Program-made: the position numbers and the translations under genes
From: Hoyosella subflava DQS3-9A1
GTDB lineage: Bacteria; Actinomycetota; Actinomycetes; Mycobacteriales; Mycobacteriaceae
Assembly (NCBI RefSeq): GCF_000214175.1
Contig: NC_015564.1
Coordinates: 3,596,001 to 3,660,000, forward strand
Direction of reading: 5' to 3'
Length of the DNA stretch: 64,000 nucleotides
The notes under the pieces: model-generated
The model's input: the letters and a program-made list of their open reading frames with translations, nothing else
Database searches by the model: none
Told to the model about the DNA's origin: nothing
Part shown: piece by piece, positions 18,201-27,454 of the stretch
Numbering within the stretch: position 1 is the stretch's first letter
Layout of the letters: every line of letters begins with the position of its first letter

Positions 18201-18726
18201 TGGGTTCCCCGCCACGCGCCAAGTGGTCGGCGAGCACCGCCACGAGCGTGGCCGCGCTAGGTACTGGCACACCCGCGTGCACACCGATGACCTGGACGTA
18301 GCGGCCCCGCAGGCGCGGGAACTCGGCCAGCGCGAAGCGTCGCAACAGTTTCGGAATCCCCTGGCGGATGTCCGCTTCGGTTTTGGGGTCGCGGGCGACT
18401 CCCAATTCGGTCCAGAAGCTTTCCCAGAAGTCAGTTGTGCGACCGGTGGCAGACGCATGCGCGACGAGGGTGAGCAGGGTGAGTGCCGGGTACTTCCTTA
18501 CGAGCGCAGTACCGGGTGACACTCCGGGGCCGGACAGCCGCGCGGCTTGCTGTGCATAGGCCACCGATATCTCATCCGCGACAGCCTTGCCGGGGTGCGC
18601 TTCGATGACAAGGGTCGCCCGCTCGAGCCGCTTGGTGATCTCGTACTCGCGGTCGCTGAGCCAGTCTCCGATCGATGCTGCCGAACCACTCGATGGAACG
18701 CTGCCCCCCTGCGCCACTAACGCCAC
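15280..18726 (-). CDS. Very large protein of unknown function (1148 aa)
   Basis: A single uninterrupted frame of 1148 codons starts at GTG 18726; a second GTG at 18717 is better spaced from the GAAGAAGG site. There is no signal peptide and no membrane segment. The N-terminal ~170 residues are alpha-helical and contain KYPALTLLTLVAHASA, DFWESFWTELG and RYVQVIGVHAGVP. This layout faintly recalls the N-termini of long proteins found in bacterial defence islands. The middle (300-850) is beta-rich, with Ig-like strand patterns. The last 250 residues are helical and repeat-like. I recognise no catalytic motif. It is monocistronic, with pseudogene debris upstream. Confidence 0.75.
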   Translation of the reverse strand: MALVAQGGSVPSSGSAASIGDWLSDREYEITKRLERATLVIEAHPGKAVADEISVAYAQQAARLSGPGVSPGTALVRKYPALTLLTLVAHASATGRTTDFWESFWTELGVARDPKTEADIRQGIPKLLRRFALAEFPRLRGRYVQVIGVHAGVPVPSAATLVAVLADHLARGGEPNGSSFTNWLTDPRKPNRLARVDVPVRTFVTEGGEYAIDFIDRVLDIVAVSMSNPQTWRDSIDALAVTSGLPEVLFREVVRAVEGQGISGGLLAGDGHIEPPRLRLDTGDGSVQVLVPHPPAQPDERWQISSDGDVSEVRVPASIVHSTNPTWRTTPHAIRAIPSPARHVSAEHPSIPRRFVFSLVDPKDPLVLFTDQGKLLGRRLPVPLGSIYALVPRGHHLADTGAAAPGTPTGPVIEPEADRGNPAGWRDWQLLQIDTTELRSIQLVKDTDKVGTARQVRRSYLPEILLADPVRGVRAANGSPLYNERPAVWLPGDPLGHKVPWQVSARRLGAADWVATFVWTLEGEDFSCDPFDEVETPLFGTYEIVVRGPLGADLRKVVHLAEGFESSVTPDYRVPASNGLSDSVVELACEAPIKADPDVLRFASDETEKLAVLSGAGELPLLVNPPQAEIRLTSAGQSAPWSGLPHVVTVNELAENRTLAYRVPATADINTWVELRDRAGKVRLQEPPSYNEHTDAFEVQTPRLAEGLGRLRSARVVAVVQAEDEDPHFIQLASVRPAGLSSDIRLDGEVLVFEDVAEVAGLTAQIWPESAPWKEPVSLPVRDERVVLPDELAASGPLRVRLVVGDQSAAPSSPPEDTTRLDQRGWVRSSDPALEALAQYLAGDADLPSGLKPSPHMWTALHALTITANYDDVCTGLGRMLREQPREAVLALTHSTVPVSEQPALLIGTGVAQAGYTAEEPSDESSANSWVQCLLTMAELPLYERGGIEWERAREELDEHGGEALLRVLDTGRDAELAKALFDHTTVMLHDMPAEQVDQIFNVARIIPGAVLDVDTRVSAIAEAFAMRMRWAETASHTELIVRAKKFVRAIRKAGKQFYDQISIRSDALGNADTQAHPWLMIPMVSLIMALLARLEAHGGVKAGVIDDDIMRAWADLARLCPQMTRIDLVFAESLIVHAKVESGLSWD

Positions 18727-18906
18727 CCTTCTTCCATGCCCTCAAATGCTGCGACTACCGAAGCCCGTTACCGATCCACGATAGTAATGGCGTTGACGCT
18801 GCAGCGTTACCGCGGATGGCTGCTGGAACGCGACACGCCGACAAGTTGCACAGTATGCGGGCTGTGAATCCCACGGAGCGGACGCGCTTGAGCGTCGTCA
18901 GAGGTG

Positions 18907-19150
18907 TCAGCGACGGCGTGAATGTACTTCGTACGACATGTCCTCGAGCTCGCGCCCCTTGGTTTCCGGGACTTGGGTGAACACAAACGCAAGCTCAGGA
19001 GGGCAAAGAAGGCGTAGAAACCGGATGCGAAGGTCAGCCCGATCTCACTGAATGTCGGAAATGTGGTGGAAATCGCAAAGTTCGCGAGCCATTGAGCCGC
19101 GGCGGCGACGGCGAGCGCACCCGCACGGATGAAGTTCGGGCGGGGTGATC
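18907..19150 (-). pseudogene. C-terminal remnant of an MFS sugar transporter
   Basis: On the minus strand RPNFIRAGALAVAAAAQWLA and GLTFASGFYAFFALL spell the last two transmembrane helices of a sugar-porter-type MFS protein. After a one-base frame change near 18990 comes FVFTQVPETKGRELEDM, the diagnostic PETKG cytoplasmic end, then the stop at 18907. The first ~380 residues are missing. It is too short and broken for a gene caller. Confidence 0.75.
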
Positions 19151-19266
19151 ACCCCTGAATCAGACCCAGGTATGACCGACCGGCGCCGGTGATCATTCTT
19201 CGCGCTGATGGCAGGGCGAACCCCCCGCCATATCGTCAACAGGAGCCCACGACGAGGAGGTTTCTG

Positions 19267-20031
19267 ATGGCGCGACAATCCGCCAAGCACGTAGTACGAG
19301 CAGTCGGCGTGACCAAGACGTACGGTTCGGGTCACGCGACCGTGCAGGCTCTGCGCAGTGTCGACGTGGATTTCGAGTCCGGTGAGTTCACGGCGATCAT
19401 GGGGCCATCAGGCTCAGGGAAGTCAACCCTGATGCATGTGCTGGCCGGACTCGACACAGTGACGTCAGGGCAAGTGTTTCTGGGCGGGACGGAGCTCACC
19501 GCACTCCCGGATCGCGACCTGACCGAACTGCGCAGGGAGCGCATCGGTTTCGTTTTCCAGGCGTTCAACCTGCTCCCCGTCATCACCGCTGAGGAGAACG
19601 TGACGCTGCCGTTCCGGCTTGCAGGGAAGACACCGGACCGGGTCTTCTACGAGGAGATCATCAGCAAGCTGGGCCTAACCAGCAGAATGCATCATCTGCC
19701 GCACGAACTGTCGGGAGGCCAGCAGCAACGCGTCGCTGTGGCCCGGGCGCTGCTGCCGCGGCCTGACGTGATCTTCGCGGACGAACCCACCGGAAACCTG
19801 GATTCCCAGTCCGGCACCGAGGTCCTGTCCTTGCTGCGGCGCAGTGTGCACGACATGGGGCAAACCGTCATCATGGTGACGCATGATCCGGTCGCGGCTT
19901 CATACGCGGACCGGGTGGTGCTGTTTGCAGACGGCGAGCGGTCCGGCGAAATCGCCTCTCCTACAACTGAGTCGGTCCTCGCTGCGCTCAGCGACCTCAG
20001 CGATCCTGCTGTCCGGCTAGGAGCACGCTGA
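19267..20031 (+). CDS. ABC transporter ATP-binding protein (MacB/LolD type)
   Basis: This 254-aa ATPase starts at ATG 19267 behind GAGGAGG. It has Walker A GPSGSGKS, signature LSGGQQQRVAVAR, Walker B VIFADEPTGNLD and switch His in VTHDPVAA, the pattern of ATPases paired with FtsX-like permeases. Its stop overlaps the permease ATG (TGATG). Such mechanotransmission systems export peptides, lipids or antibiotics, or drive envelope processes rather than import. Confidence 0.93.
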   Translation: MARQSAKHVVRAVGVTKTYGSGHATVQALRSVDVDFESGEFTAIMGPSGSGKSTLMHVLAGLDTVTSGQVFLGGTELTALPDRDLTELRRERIGFVFQAFNLLPVITAEENVTLPFRLAGKTPDRVFYEEIISKLGLTSRMHHLPHELSGGQQQRVAVARALLPRPDVIFADEPTGNLDSQSGTEVLSLLRRSVHDMGQTVIMVTHDPVAASYADRVVLFADGERSGEIASPTTESVLAALSDLSDPAVRLGAR

Positions 20032-22427
20032 TGCTGGGGGTGACGTTAGCTCAGGTCCGTGCACACAAGGGCAGGTATGCCGCGTCGTCGCTCGCAGTGA
20101 TGATCGCGGTGGCGTTCATTGTCACCACGCTGTCGCTGGGCAGCACAGTTCAGCGGAGCATCACCGATGCGCTCGCCATGCAGTACCGGGGCACCGACTA
20201 CGTACTGGAGGGCAACTTCGCCGCGGCGGACCTCGATCAGCTCCGAACCATGCGCGGCGTCGTCGCCGCTGAACCGATGTCGACTGGCTTCGTGTCCGCG
20301 TTAGTTCCGGGACAGGGGACGCGGTACGGGCTCGCCGAGACGCTTGCCGCCCCAGGGCCGTTGCGCTGGCACAACCTTTCTGAGGGGCGATTCCCAGAGG
20401 TTCACGGCGAGGTGCTCGCCGGGTCAACGACGGGAATTGCACCCGGCACTGTCATTACCGTCGACGCTGAAGGAAGCGGAGGTGCGCCCCTCGAATGGAC
20501 GATCGTGGGTCTCGTTGATCTGCGCGGGTCACCACAGGCAATGGATGGCGCGACGTTCTACGTTCCCCCCGGCCTCCTCGAGGAGCTTGGCGCGGAAACA
20601 TCCTCCGTGCACATCGCGAGCGACGGCACACCCAAGGTGTTCGGCACAGTCGGGAACGCATTTCCCGGTGTTCCGATCACTACGGGTGAGGATGCCGCCG
20701 CAGCCGCAGCAGAGGAATACCTCGGGACGTCTGGTTTGCTGCAGAACGTCCTGCTTGGTTTCGGCGCGATCGCCGTGGTGGTAGCTGGGCTCGTCATCGC
20801 GAACACGTTCTCGGTGATTGTCGCCTCACGCACGCGTGACCTCGCGTTGCTCCGCACCGTTGGCGCGACGGGCAGTCAGATCCGCGCATCGGTGTCGCTG
20901 GAAGCGCTGATTGTCGGCGCGTTTTCCGCTGTGGCTGGAGTCGTTCTCGGGTGCGGCGCAGCATACGGTCTGCGTGCTGCGGGCGAGGCGCTCTCACTCC
21001 CGATTCCTTTACACACGGTGTCACTGCCCACAACTGCGATCGTGGCTGGTCTTTTCGTTGGCATCGTGATGTCTCTGGTGGCCGCGCATGCGCCCGCTAG
21101 GGCGGCAACGCGCGTGTCGCCGCTGGCCGCGTTCCGGCCGCTCGAAACGGTGCGCGAATCGCGACGGACGTCGGCATTGCGAGCCGCGATCGGTCTGATG
21201 CTCCTCGGGTCTGGCATCGTCGCGCTTGTTTTCGCGGCCCTTGGCGAGAACATCCTGGCGGGCTGCGCAGGCGGGTTCCTGACGTTTCTCGCAATGGTGG
21301 TGCTCGCGAACCGCATCGTGCCTGGCGTCGTCGCGGGACTGGGCAGCGTCCTCACGCGCCTGTCCGGTTCGGTCGGCGAACTCGCCGTCCGTAATGCCTC
21401 ACGGAATCCCCGCCGCACAACGGCTACAGCGATGGCACTTCTCATCGGGGTGACCCTGACGTCCACGATCGTCGTCGGGGCGGGTCTGTCGAAGGTGGCG
21501 GCGGCTGCCAGCGTGAACGAGGAGCTTCCCGTCGACGTCATGATCACGAGTGCTGCGGACACCGATGCGCAGGTGCTCGACACTCGGATCGCTCGTCTGG
21601 CCGATGTGGCAGGCACCGCGCTCGCGGACGAGCAACGCGTGTCCAGTGACGCGGGAGTGCACTCGATCTACGCTGTGGACTCGCAATTCGGCACCGCGCT
21701 CCGCGGCGGGACACCCGTACCCGAACCAGGGACCGCGCTGCTCTCTAGTGATTCGGGGCTCAGCGACGGTGACATCCTCACTGTCGGCGACGGCAAAATG
21801 CTCATCGTCAGATTGGGCGAGCCGACGCAGATACCGCTGATGAACATCGCCGACGCCGCTCCTGCGTCGAGTGAGTCCCTGTCGCTGATCGTGCGTCTTG
21901 CTGATGACCTCGATGGCAACGCATTACGGGAGGTACAGGATCAGATCGCGACGGTGGTCGACGAGATTTCACCGGGTGCCGATATCACCGGGACGGCAGC
22001 AGCACGAGCAGTCATCGACACGATTATCGACACAATGGTGATGATCGTGGCGGGGCTCTTGTCGGTCGCTATCCTCATCGCACTGATCGGTGTCGGCAAC
22101 ACGATGGCGCTGTCCGTCATTGAGCGGCGGCGGGAATCGGCGCTGCTCCGTGTCGTGGGCCTTCACCGCGGGAGCTTGCGGTCCCTGCTTATCTGGGAAG
22201 CGTCCCTGATTGCGGGGGCTGCCACCGCAGTTGGTATCGGGCTGGGCATCGTTTACGGCACGGCAGGAACGGCTTCGGTGTTTGGCCTGGACAAGGTTGT
22301 TCTTGGGGCGATACCCGCCGGGCAGCTCGCGGTAATCGCATTCGCCGCGGTAGCGGCTGCGGTGATCGCCACTCTAGTTCCGGCTCGGCGGGCAGTGCGT
22401 ACATCCCCCGTGGAGGCACTCGGGTGA
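20031..22427 (+). CDS. FtsX-like ABC permease (two FtsX domains)
   Basis: This 798-aa permease has an N-terminal membrane helix, an extracytoplasmic MacB-type core domain (about 60-230), a first FtsX module of three helices (about 240-370), a second helix pair (about 380-430), another external domain (about 490-650), and a last FtsX module (SVIERRRESALLRVVGLHRG, then three helices). This is the long actinobacterial type that carries both halves in one chain. It is translationally coupled to its ATPase. Confidence 0.92.
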   Translation: MLGVTLAQVRAHKGRYAASSLAVMIAVAFIVTTLSLGSTVQRSITDALAMQYRGTDYVLEGNFAAADLDQLRTMRGVVAAEPMSTGFVSALVPGQGTRYGLAETLAAPGPLRWHNLSEGRFPEVHGEVLAGSTTGIAPGTVITVDAEGSGGAPLEWTIVGLVDLRGSPQAMDGATFYVPPGLLEELGAETSSVHIASDGTPKVFGTVGNAFPGVPITTGEDAAAAAAEEYLGTSGLLQNVLLGFGAIAVVVAGLVIANTFSVIVASRTRDLALLRTVGATGSQIRASVSLEALIVGAFSAVAGVVLGCGAAYGLRAAGEALSLPIPLHTVSLPTTAIVAGLFVGIVMSLVAAHAPARAATRVSPLAAFRPLETVRESRRTSALRAAIGLMLLGSGIVALVFAALGENILAGCAGGFLTFLAMVVLANRIVPGVVAGLGSVLTRLSGSVGELAVRNASRNPRRTTATAMALLIGVTLTSTIVVGAGLSKVAAAASVNEELPVDVMITSAADTDAQVLDTRIARLADVAGTALADEQRVSSDAGVHSIYAVDSQFGTALRGGTPVPEPGTALLSSDSGLSDGDILTVGDGKMLIVRLGEPTQIPLMNIADAAPASSESLSLIVRLADDLDGNALREVQDQIATVVDEISPGADITGTAAARAVIDTIIDTMVMIVAGLLSVAILIALIGVGNTMALSVIERRRESALLRVVGLHRGSLRSLLIWEASLIAGAATAVGIGLGIVYGTAGTASVFGLDKVVLGAIPAGQLAVIAFAAVAAAVIATLVPARRAVRTSPVEALG

Positions 22428-22435
22428 GGAGCCTC

Positions 22436-23220
<785 letters not shown>

Positions 23221-23309
23221 GCTGAGGCCAGCCTCACCCGAAAGAGGACAAACTCCCACGTCGTTTCCGGGGAGGCTGTCCTGTTTCTGGTGAATTTACC
23301 CCGAGGCGA

Positions 23310-23981
23310 TCACGCGACGTCGATCAGCTCGAAGCTGACGGCCGCGCCTGTGCCAAAGTCAGCACCCGTTGACGCGAGCGCTTCACGAATCATCTTCAGT
23401 GATTCGGCTCCCCCACCGAGCCCTGCGAGATAAGCCCGGTGTTCACGCAGGGACGCGATGGCCGTGTCCTCAAAGCCAGTGACGTCTGCCGCGTGCGTGG
23501 CTTCAGGTGAGGCAGCTGCAGCAATCCACCGCACATTCGCTCCTGCGGCGCGTACCGCTTCAACAACAGCCTGACCGGCGTTCATGTGATCGGGCGAGTT
23601 CTCGAATTCACCACCCCAGTTGTCCCGGAAGTTCAGGGTGAGGACCAATTCCGGGTCAAGTTCACGAACGATATCGACTAGGGAATCACGTAGTTCCTGC
23701 GTGTTCTGGAGGGTGTAGTCAGGGAATCGGAGAAACCGGATATCCTCCACGCCGACGACCCTGGAACTCGCAATTTGCTCCTGTTCACGGAGAGGACCGC
23801 ACAGTTCAGGCACCATTCCTTCGATCCCCTGCTCACCGCTGGTGATCATGACATAGGTGACTGACTTACCCTCGGAAATCCACTTCGCCACGGCCGCACC
23901 CGCTCCGTATTCCACATCGTCGGGGTGGGCAACGATGAAGACCGCTCGGTTCCAGTCGGCGGGAAACGTACGCAGCGTCAT
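23310..23981 (-). CDS. PIG-L family deacetylase
   Basis: This 223-aa zinc-dependent N-acetyl hydrolase is of the LmbE/MshB fold. The metal motif AHPDDVEYG is at the start (His, Asp, Asp), and a further metal His is expected in SPDHMNAGQ. Substrates of the family include GlcNAc-inositol and mycothiol conjugates; the substrate here cannot be told. Its start is 3 bp after the stop of the upstream regulator gene, so the two are probably co-transcribed. Confidence 0.88.
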   Translation of the reverse strand: MTLRTFPADWNRAVFIVAHPDDVEYGAGAAVAKWISEGKSVTYVMITSGEQGIEGMVPELCGPLREQEQIASSRVVGVEDIRFLRFPDYTLQNTQELRDSLVDIVRELDPELVLTLNFRDNWGGEFENSPDHMNAGQAVVEAVRAAGANVRWIAAAASPEATHAADVTGFEDTAIASLREHRAYLAGLGGGAESLKMIREALASTGADFGTGAAVSFELIDVA

Positions 23982-23984
23982 GGG

Positions 23985-24503
23985 TCAGCTCTCCTTGATC
24001 CGGCGTTCCTCTTCCTCAACCCACTCAGCGCGCCGTTCCTTCCAGCGCTTCATGGTTTCGGTTAGGTCCTCGTCCATGAATCTATAGAACTCGACAGTCT
24101 CACGGAGCCGTCGCGACCCTCGCCGGTCTCCCCCGAGATCACGCGCGCCCTCACTGAGAAGGTCAATGTAGCGACGAAGCATTGGGCGGCGCTGGCTAAT
24201 GATCGTGCCCCACACGTCGGAATCATCAACACGATAGTGGTCTGCACGCTCACCGGGATCACGTCCGCGCGTGAGCATTCCACCCTGGACGAGTGGCCGC
24301 ACCGCGCCGGAAATCGCGGCTGGACTGACGCGAAGCCCGTCCGCGAGTTCTTTGGCGGTGTACTTGTCGGAGTCCTCAGCGAGTACGTACGCGAACACGC
24401 GCGCAGCCATGCGCGGCAGACCTGCTTCCGTCAGGAGCATCGCAAGCTTCTCGACGAACTGCAGCAGCTTTTCGCGGTACTCATCATCCTGCAGGTCGGA
24501 CAC
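23985..24503 (-). CDS. GbsR/MarR-type transcriptional regulator
   Basis: This is a 172-aa winged-helix protein. I take GTG 24503 as start because GAGAGGAG lies 6 bp before it; a GTG at 24527 would add eight residues. The helix-turn-helix covers YTAKELADGLRVSPAAISGA, and the wing is GMLTRGRDPGERADHYRVDD. The C-terminus is a charged coiled coil. It diverges from an ABC-2 exporter across an operator-like palindrome, so it is probably the repressor of that exporter. Confidence 0.85.
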   Translation of the reverse strand: MSDLQDDEYREKLLQFVEKLAMLLTEAGLPRMAARVFAYVLAEDSDKYTAKELADGLRVSPAAISGAVRPLVQGGMLTRGRDPGERADHYRVDDSDVWGTIISQRRPMLRRYIDLLSEGARDLGGDRRGSRRLRETVEFYRFMDEDLTETMKRWKERRAEWVEEEERRIKES

Positions 24504-24554
24504 ACGACACTCCTCTCGCACTTCCACAACACTACCTTAACAATATTCAGAGTA

Positions 24555-24570
24555 TTCACACATTTGTGAA
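24555..24570. promoter_or_regulatory. Operator-like palindrome for the exporter operon
   Basis: TTCACA-CATT-TGTGAA is a perfect 6-bp inverted repeat in an AT-rich intergenic region, 20 bp before the ATPase ATG at 24591. The size fits a MarR/GbsR dimer. No clear ribosome binding site precedes the ATG, so the mRNA may be leaderless or nearly so. Confidence 0.55.
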
Positions 24571-24590
24571 AACACTGTACGCTCATCTTT

Positions 24591-25511
24591 ATGACTACGG
24601 CGATCGACATGAAGGGTGTCGTGAAGACCTTCGGGAAGACACGCGCCCTCGACAACCTGAACCTGCACGTCGAGACGGGTGAAGTCCACGGCTTCCTCGG
24701 TCCGAACGGTGCCGGCAAGTCCACCACGATCCGCGTCCTACTCGGGCTCCTCCGGGCCGACAGTGGTAAGACTGAACTCCTTGGCGGTGACCCCTGGAAC
24801 GACGCGGTTGAACTTCACAAACGGCTCGCGTTCGTTCCTGGTGACGTCGAACTCTGGCCGAATCTGACCGGTGGTGAGGCCATTGACCTCCTCGGGCGCC
24901 TCCGCGGCGGTCTCGACAAGCGGCGCCGGGCCGATCTCATCGAGAAGTTTGACCTCGACCCCTCGAAGAAGGGGCGGACCTACTCGAAGGGCAACCGGCA
25001 GAAGGTGGCGATTATCGCCGCACTCGCCTCCAACGTGGAGCTTCTACTCCTCGACGAACCGACCGCAGGCCTCGACCCGCTGATGGAGACCGTCTTCCAG
25101 TCCTACATCAAGGAAGCGACTGCCGAGGGCAAGACGGTTCTTCTATCCAGCCACATCCTTGCGCAGGTCGAAGCGTTGTGCGACCGGATCAGCATCATTC
25201 GTCTCGGCGAGGTTGTCCAGTCCGGCACGCTCGCGGAAATGAGGCACCTGACGCGAACGACGGTTGAAGTGACCACAGCGGAATCTGCCGCGGCCGTCGA
25301 GAACATGCGCGGTGTTCACAACTTCACCACTGACGGTGACCGCGTGCGGTTTGCCGTCGATGGTGAGTACCTCGACAGTGTGATCCGCGAGCTCAGCCCG
25401 CTCGGGATCCGCAGTCTCGTCAGCCACCCACCGACCCTCGAAGAATTGATGCTTCGCCACTACCAGGACGACCTCAACGGGACGGTCGAAACCGCAGGAG
25501 CACGGACATGA
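24591..25511 (+). CDS. ABC-2 type exporter, ATP-binding protein
   Basis: This 306-aa protein has Walker A GPNGAGKS and Walker [15 protein letters not shown]; the signature is degenerate ([14 protein letters not shown]). The C-terminal ~90 residues are the accessory domain of drug/antibiotic-export ATPases. The stop overlaps the permease start by 4 bp (ATGA). It probably exports a hydrophobic compound or antibiotic. Confidence 0.92.
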   Translation: MTTAIDMKGVVKTFGKTRALDNLNLHVETGEVHGFLGPNGAGKSTTIRVLLGLLRADSGKTELLGGDPWNDAVELHKRLAFVPGDVELWPNLTGGEAIDLLGRLRGGLDKRRRADLIEKFDLDPSKKGRTYSKGNRQKVAIIAALASNVELLLLDEPTAGLDPLMETVFQSYIKEATAEGKTVLLSSHILAQVEALCDRISIIRLGEVVQSGTLAEMRHLTRTTVEVTTAESAAAVENMRGVHNFTTDGDRVRFAVDGEYLDSVIRELSPLGIRSLVSHPPTLEELMLRHYQDDLNGTVETAGART

Positions 25512-27160
25512 CGAACGCTACGGTCGCCCGGCCGCAGGCGGAAGTCAGCGGTGCACGGCACCCGCTCGCTGGCACCTGGACGATGGTGCGCCTGATACTC
25601 CGGCGTGACAGGATTCGCCTGCCAATCTGGATCGGCGCCCTCACCCTCTTGACAGTCGGCAGCCTGCAAAGCTTCCGGGATACATACCCGACCGCGGAAG
25701 ACCGCGCGACCGTCGCCCAACTCGCCGACCTTCCCGCGATGGTCGGCATGGTCGGACGCAACTACCAGCCAGCCGACTACAACTTCGGGATCATGGTTGG
25801 CCACCAGATGACTGTCATGACAGCGCTGGTGTTCGGCCTTATGAGCATCCTGCTGCTGGTTCGCCACACGCGCGCGGAGGAAGAAGCGGGACGCGCAGAA
25901 CTCATTCGTTCCAGCGTCGTCGGCCGTCACTCCACACTCGCGGCCGCGCTCATCGTCATCGTGAGCGCTAACCTAGCAACCGGCGTCCTGACAGCACTCG
26001 GACTCGCAAGCAGCGGGCTTGAGGGCGTGACCACCGACGGCTCGTTCCTCTATGGCTTAAGTCTCGCCGCCGCTGGGATCGTTTTCGCGGGCGTCACCGC
26101 GATCACCGTGCAGATAACGGAGTACGGGCGCGGGGCGGCAGGTATGGCGCTCGCTGTGCTGGGTGGCGCGTATGCGCTGCGCGCGGCAGGCGATATCGGC
26201 GAGAATTTCCTGCGGTGGCTATCACCGCTGTTCTGGGGCCAGGCGTCCCGTCCGTTTGCTGAAGACCAGCGGTGGTGGCCGCTGCTACTCGCGATCCTCG
26301 TCGCCGCCGTCCTGATCGGGGCCGGTTTTCGTCTCAGCACGATGCGTGACGTCGGCGCAGGGCTGCGGCCACCGAAAATGGGCTCTCCCGTCGCGTCGCC
26401 CGCACTGACCAGCCCAATCGGTCTTGCGCTCCGTTTGCACCGCGCATCCGTCATCGCCTGGACAGTCGGCCTCGCCGTCTTCGGGCTCACCTACGGGATG
26501 CTGATCAACGGTGTTGAAGACATGCTGGAGCAGCTGAGCGCGCTCGGTGACGTCCTGCCCGACATTCCGGGCGCGACCCTTGTGGACTCGTGGGTCGCGA
26601 TGCTGATCACATTCCTCTCCATCGTCGCGTCCGTTCAGGCGGTGATGGCCGTGAACCGGTTGCGCAGCGAGGAGAACTCCGGGCGCGCAGAACCTGTACT
26701 GGCGACCGGAGTATCACGGCAGCGCTGGATGGGCAGCCATCTCTGGGTGGCCTTCGTGAGCAGCGCAATCGTTGTCATGGCGGCAGGCTTCGGCCTGGGC
26801 GGCGCCGGGGCGCTCGCGCTTGGCGATTGGGACTTCCTGGTCCGCATGCTCGGTGCGGCCGCCGCGCATATCCCGGCGGTCTGGGTCGCGGTGGGGCTTG
26901 CGGCAGCACTCTTCGGCCTCGCACCGCGGCTGCAAGGGCTGGGATGGTTCATCCCCGTCTACGGCATCCTCGTCGTCTACATGGGCGCAATCCTTGGCTT
27001 CCCGGACTGGATGTACGACTACTCCCCGTTCGGTCACATTCCAGACATGCCCGCCGTCGGCTTCGAGTGGACTCCGACGCTCGTCCTCCTCGCGATCGCT
27101 GCCGCGCTCACCGCGGCAGGGGTGGCGGGATTCAAGCGCCGGGACCTCGAATCCAAATAG
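25508..27160 (+). CDS. ABC-2 type exporter permease
   Basis: This 550-aa protein has about twelve hydrophobic segments in two similar halves (each opening with [11 protein letters not shown]- or [11 protein letters not shown]-like sequence), as in permeases annotated for polyketide antibiotic export. The repeated motif [17 protein letters not shown] / [18 protein letters not shown] marks the two halves. It is translationally coupled to the ATPase and followed by a strong terminator. Confidence 0.88.
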   Translation: MTNATVARPQAEVSGARHPLAGTWTMVRLILRRDRIRLPIWIGALTLLTVGSLQSFRDTYPTAEDRATVAQLADLPAMVGMVGRNYQPADYNFGIMVGHQMTVMTALVFGLMSILLLVRHTRAEEEAGRAELIRSSVVGRHSTLAAALIVIVSANLATGVLTALGLASSGLEGVTTDGSFLYGLSLAAAGIVFAGVTAITVQITEYGRGAAGMALAVLGGAYALRAAGDIGENFLRWLSPLFWGQASRPFAEDQRWWPLLLAILVAAVLIGAGFRLSTMRDVGAGLRPPKMGSPVASPALTSPIGLALRLHRASVIAWTVGLAVFGLTYGMLINGVEDMLEQLSALGDVLPDIPGATLVDSWVAMLITFLSIVASVQAVMAVNRLRSEENSGRAEPVLATGVSRQRWMGSHLWVAFVSSAIVVMAAGFGLGGAGALALGDWDFLVRMLGAAAAHIPAVWVAVGLAAALFGLAPRLQGLGWFIPVYGILVVYMGAILGFPDWMYDYSPFGHIPDMPAVGFEWTPTLVLLAIAAALTAAGVAGFKRRDLESK

Positions 27161-27175
27161 AAGCGGCCCAGAACC

Positions 27176-27212
27176 TGAACGGCCGGTGCGCCACTCGCGC
27201 ACCGGCCGTTCA
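27176..27212 (+). terminator. Rho-independent terminator of the exporter operon
   Basis: A perfect 15-bp stem (TGAACGGCCGGTGCG / CGCACCGGCCGTTCA) with a 7-nt loop is followed by TTTTT at 27217-27221. It starts 16 bp after the permease stop. Confidence 0.85.
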
Positions 27213-27278
27213 CGTGTTTTTCGCGAAATCTCCCTGCCTATATTTTGTTAGCTAAATTCATTATTTGATTCCGAAACA

Positions 27279-27312
27279 AACGTATGCCGGGGTGGTAACC
27301 CCGGCATACGTT
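27279..27312 (-). terminator. Hairpin terminator of the 40-aa peptide gene
   Basis: A perfect 15-bp stem (AACGTATGCCGGGGT / ACCCCGGCATACGTT) closes on a GGTA tetraloop, 19 bp beyond the stop of the small minus-strand gene. Read on the minus strand it is followed by TTTGTTT. Confidence 0.8.
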
Positions 27313-27331
27313 CTCCCCGAACTCCTCTCCC

Positions 27332-27454
27332 CTAGGAGCCGATGTTGAGGAAGTCCGAACTCGTGAACCATTCTGAACTGAACGCCCAGTCGGAACTGAA
27401 CGCCCAGTCGGAGAGGAGTGACAGATCATTCAGCAGATTAAGTGTGAGACTCAT
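27332..27454 (-). CDS. 40-aa acidic peptide with tandem hexapeptide repeat
   Basis: ATG 27454 follows an excellent ribosome binding site (AAGGAG, 5-bp spacing) and the frame ends at TAG 27332, just before a strong hairpin terminator. The peptide is MSLTLNLLNDLSLL, then three hexads S[D/E]W[A/F][F/T]S, then SDFLNIGS. It has five acidic residues, no Lys, Arg, His or Cys, and three Trp. There is no signal peptide. I recognise no family. Short acidic signal-less peptides are known in mycolata as PorA/PorH channel peptides, but there is no clear sequence match. Its own signals on both sides argue that it is a real gene. Confidence 0.7.
   Translation of the reverse strand: MSLTLNLLNDLSLLSDWAFSSDWAFSSEWFTSSDFLNIGS
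27375..27410. repeat. Perfect 18-bp tandem repeat inside the peptide gene
   Basis: The unit GAACTGAACGCCCAGTCG occurs twice head to tail (27375-27392, 27393-27410) and encodes the repeated hexads of the 40-aa peptide. A third, diverged unit borders it. Confidence 0.9.

Noticed and set aside
27375-27410. CRISPR array
   Set aside because: Two 18-bp units directly abut without spacers and lie inside a coding frame; no cas genes are present anywhere in the window.
27332-27454. Lanthipeptide precursor
   Set aside because: The 40-aa peptide is Ser-rich, but it has no Cys for lanthionine rings and no lanthionine synthetase gene is nearby.
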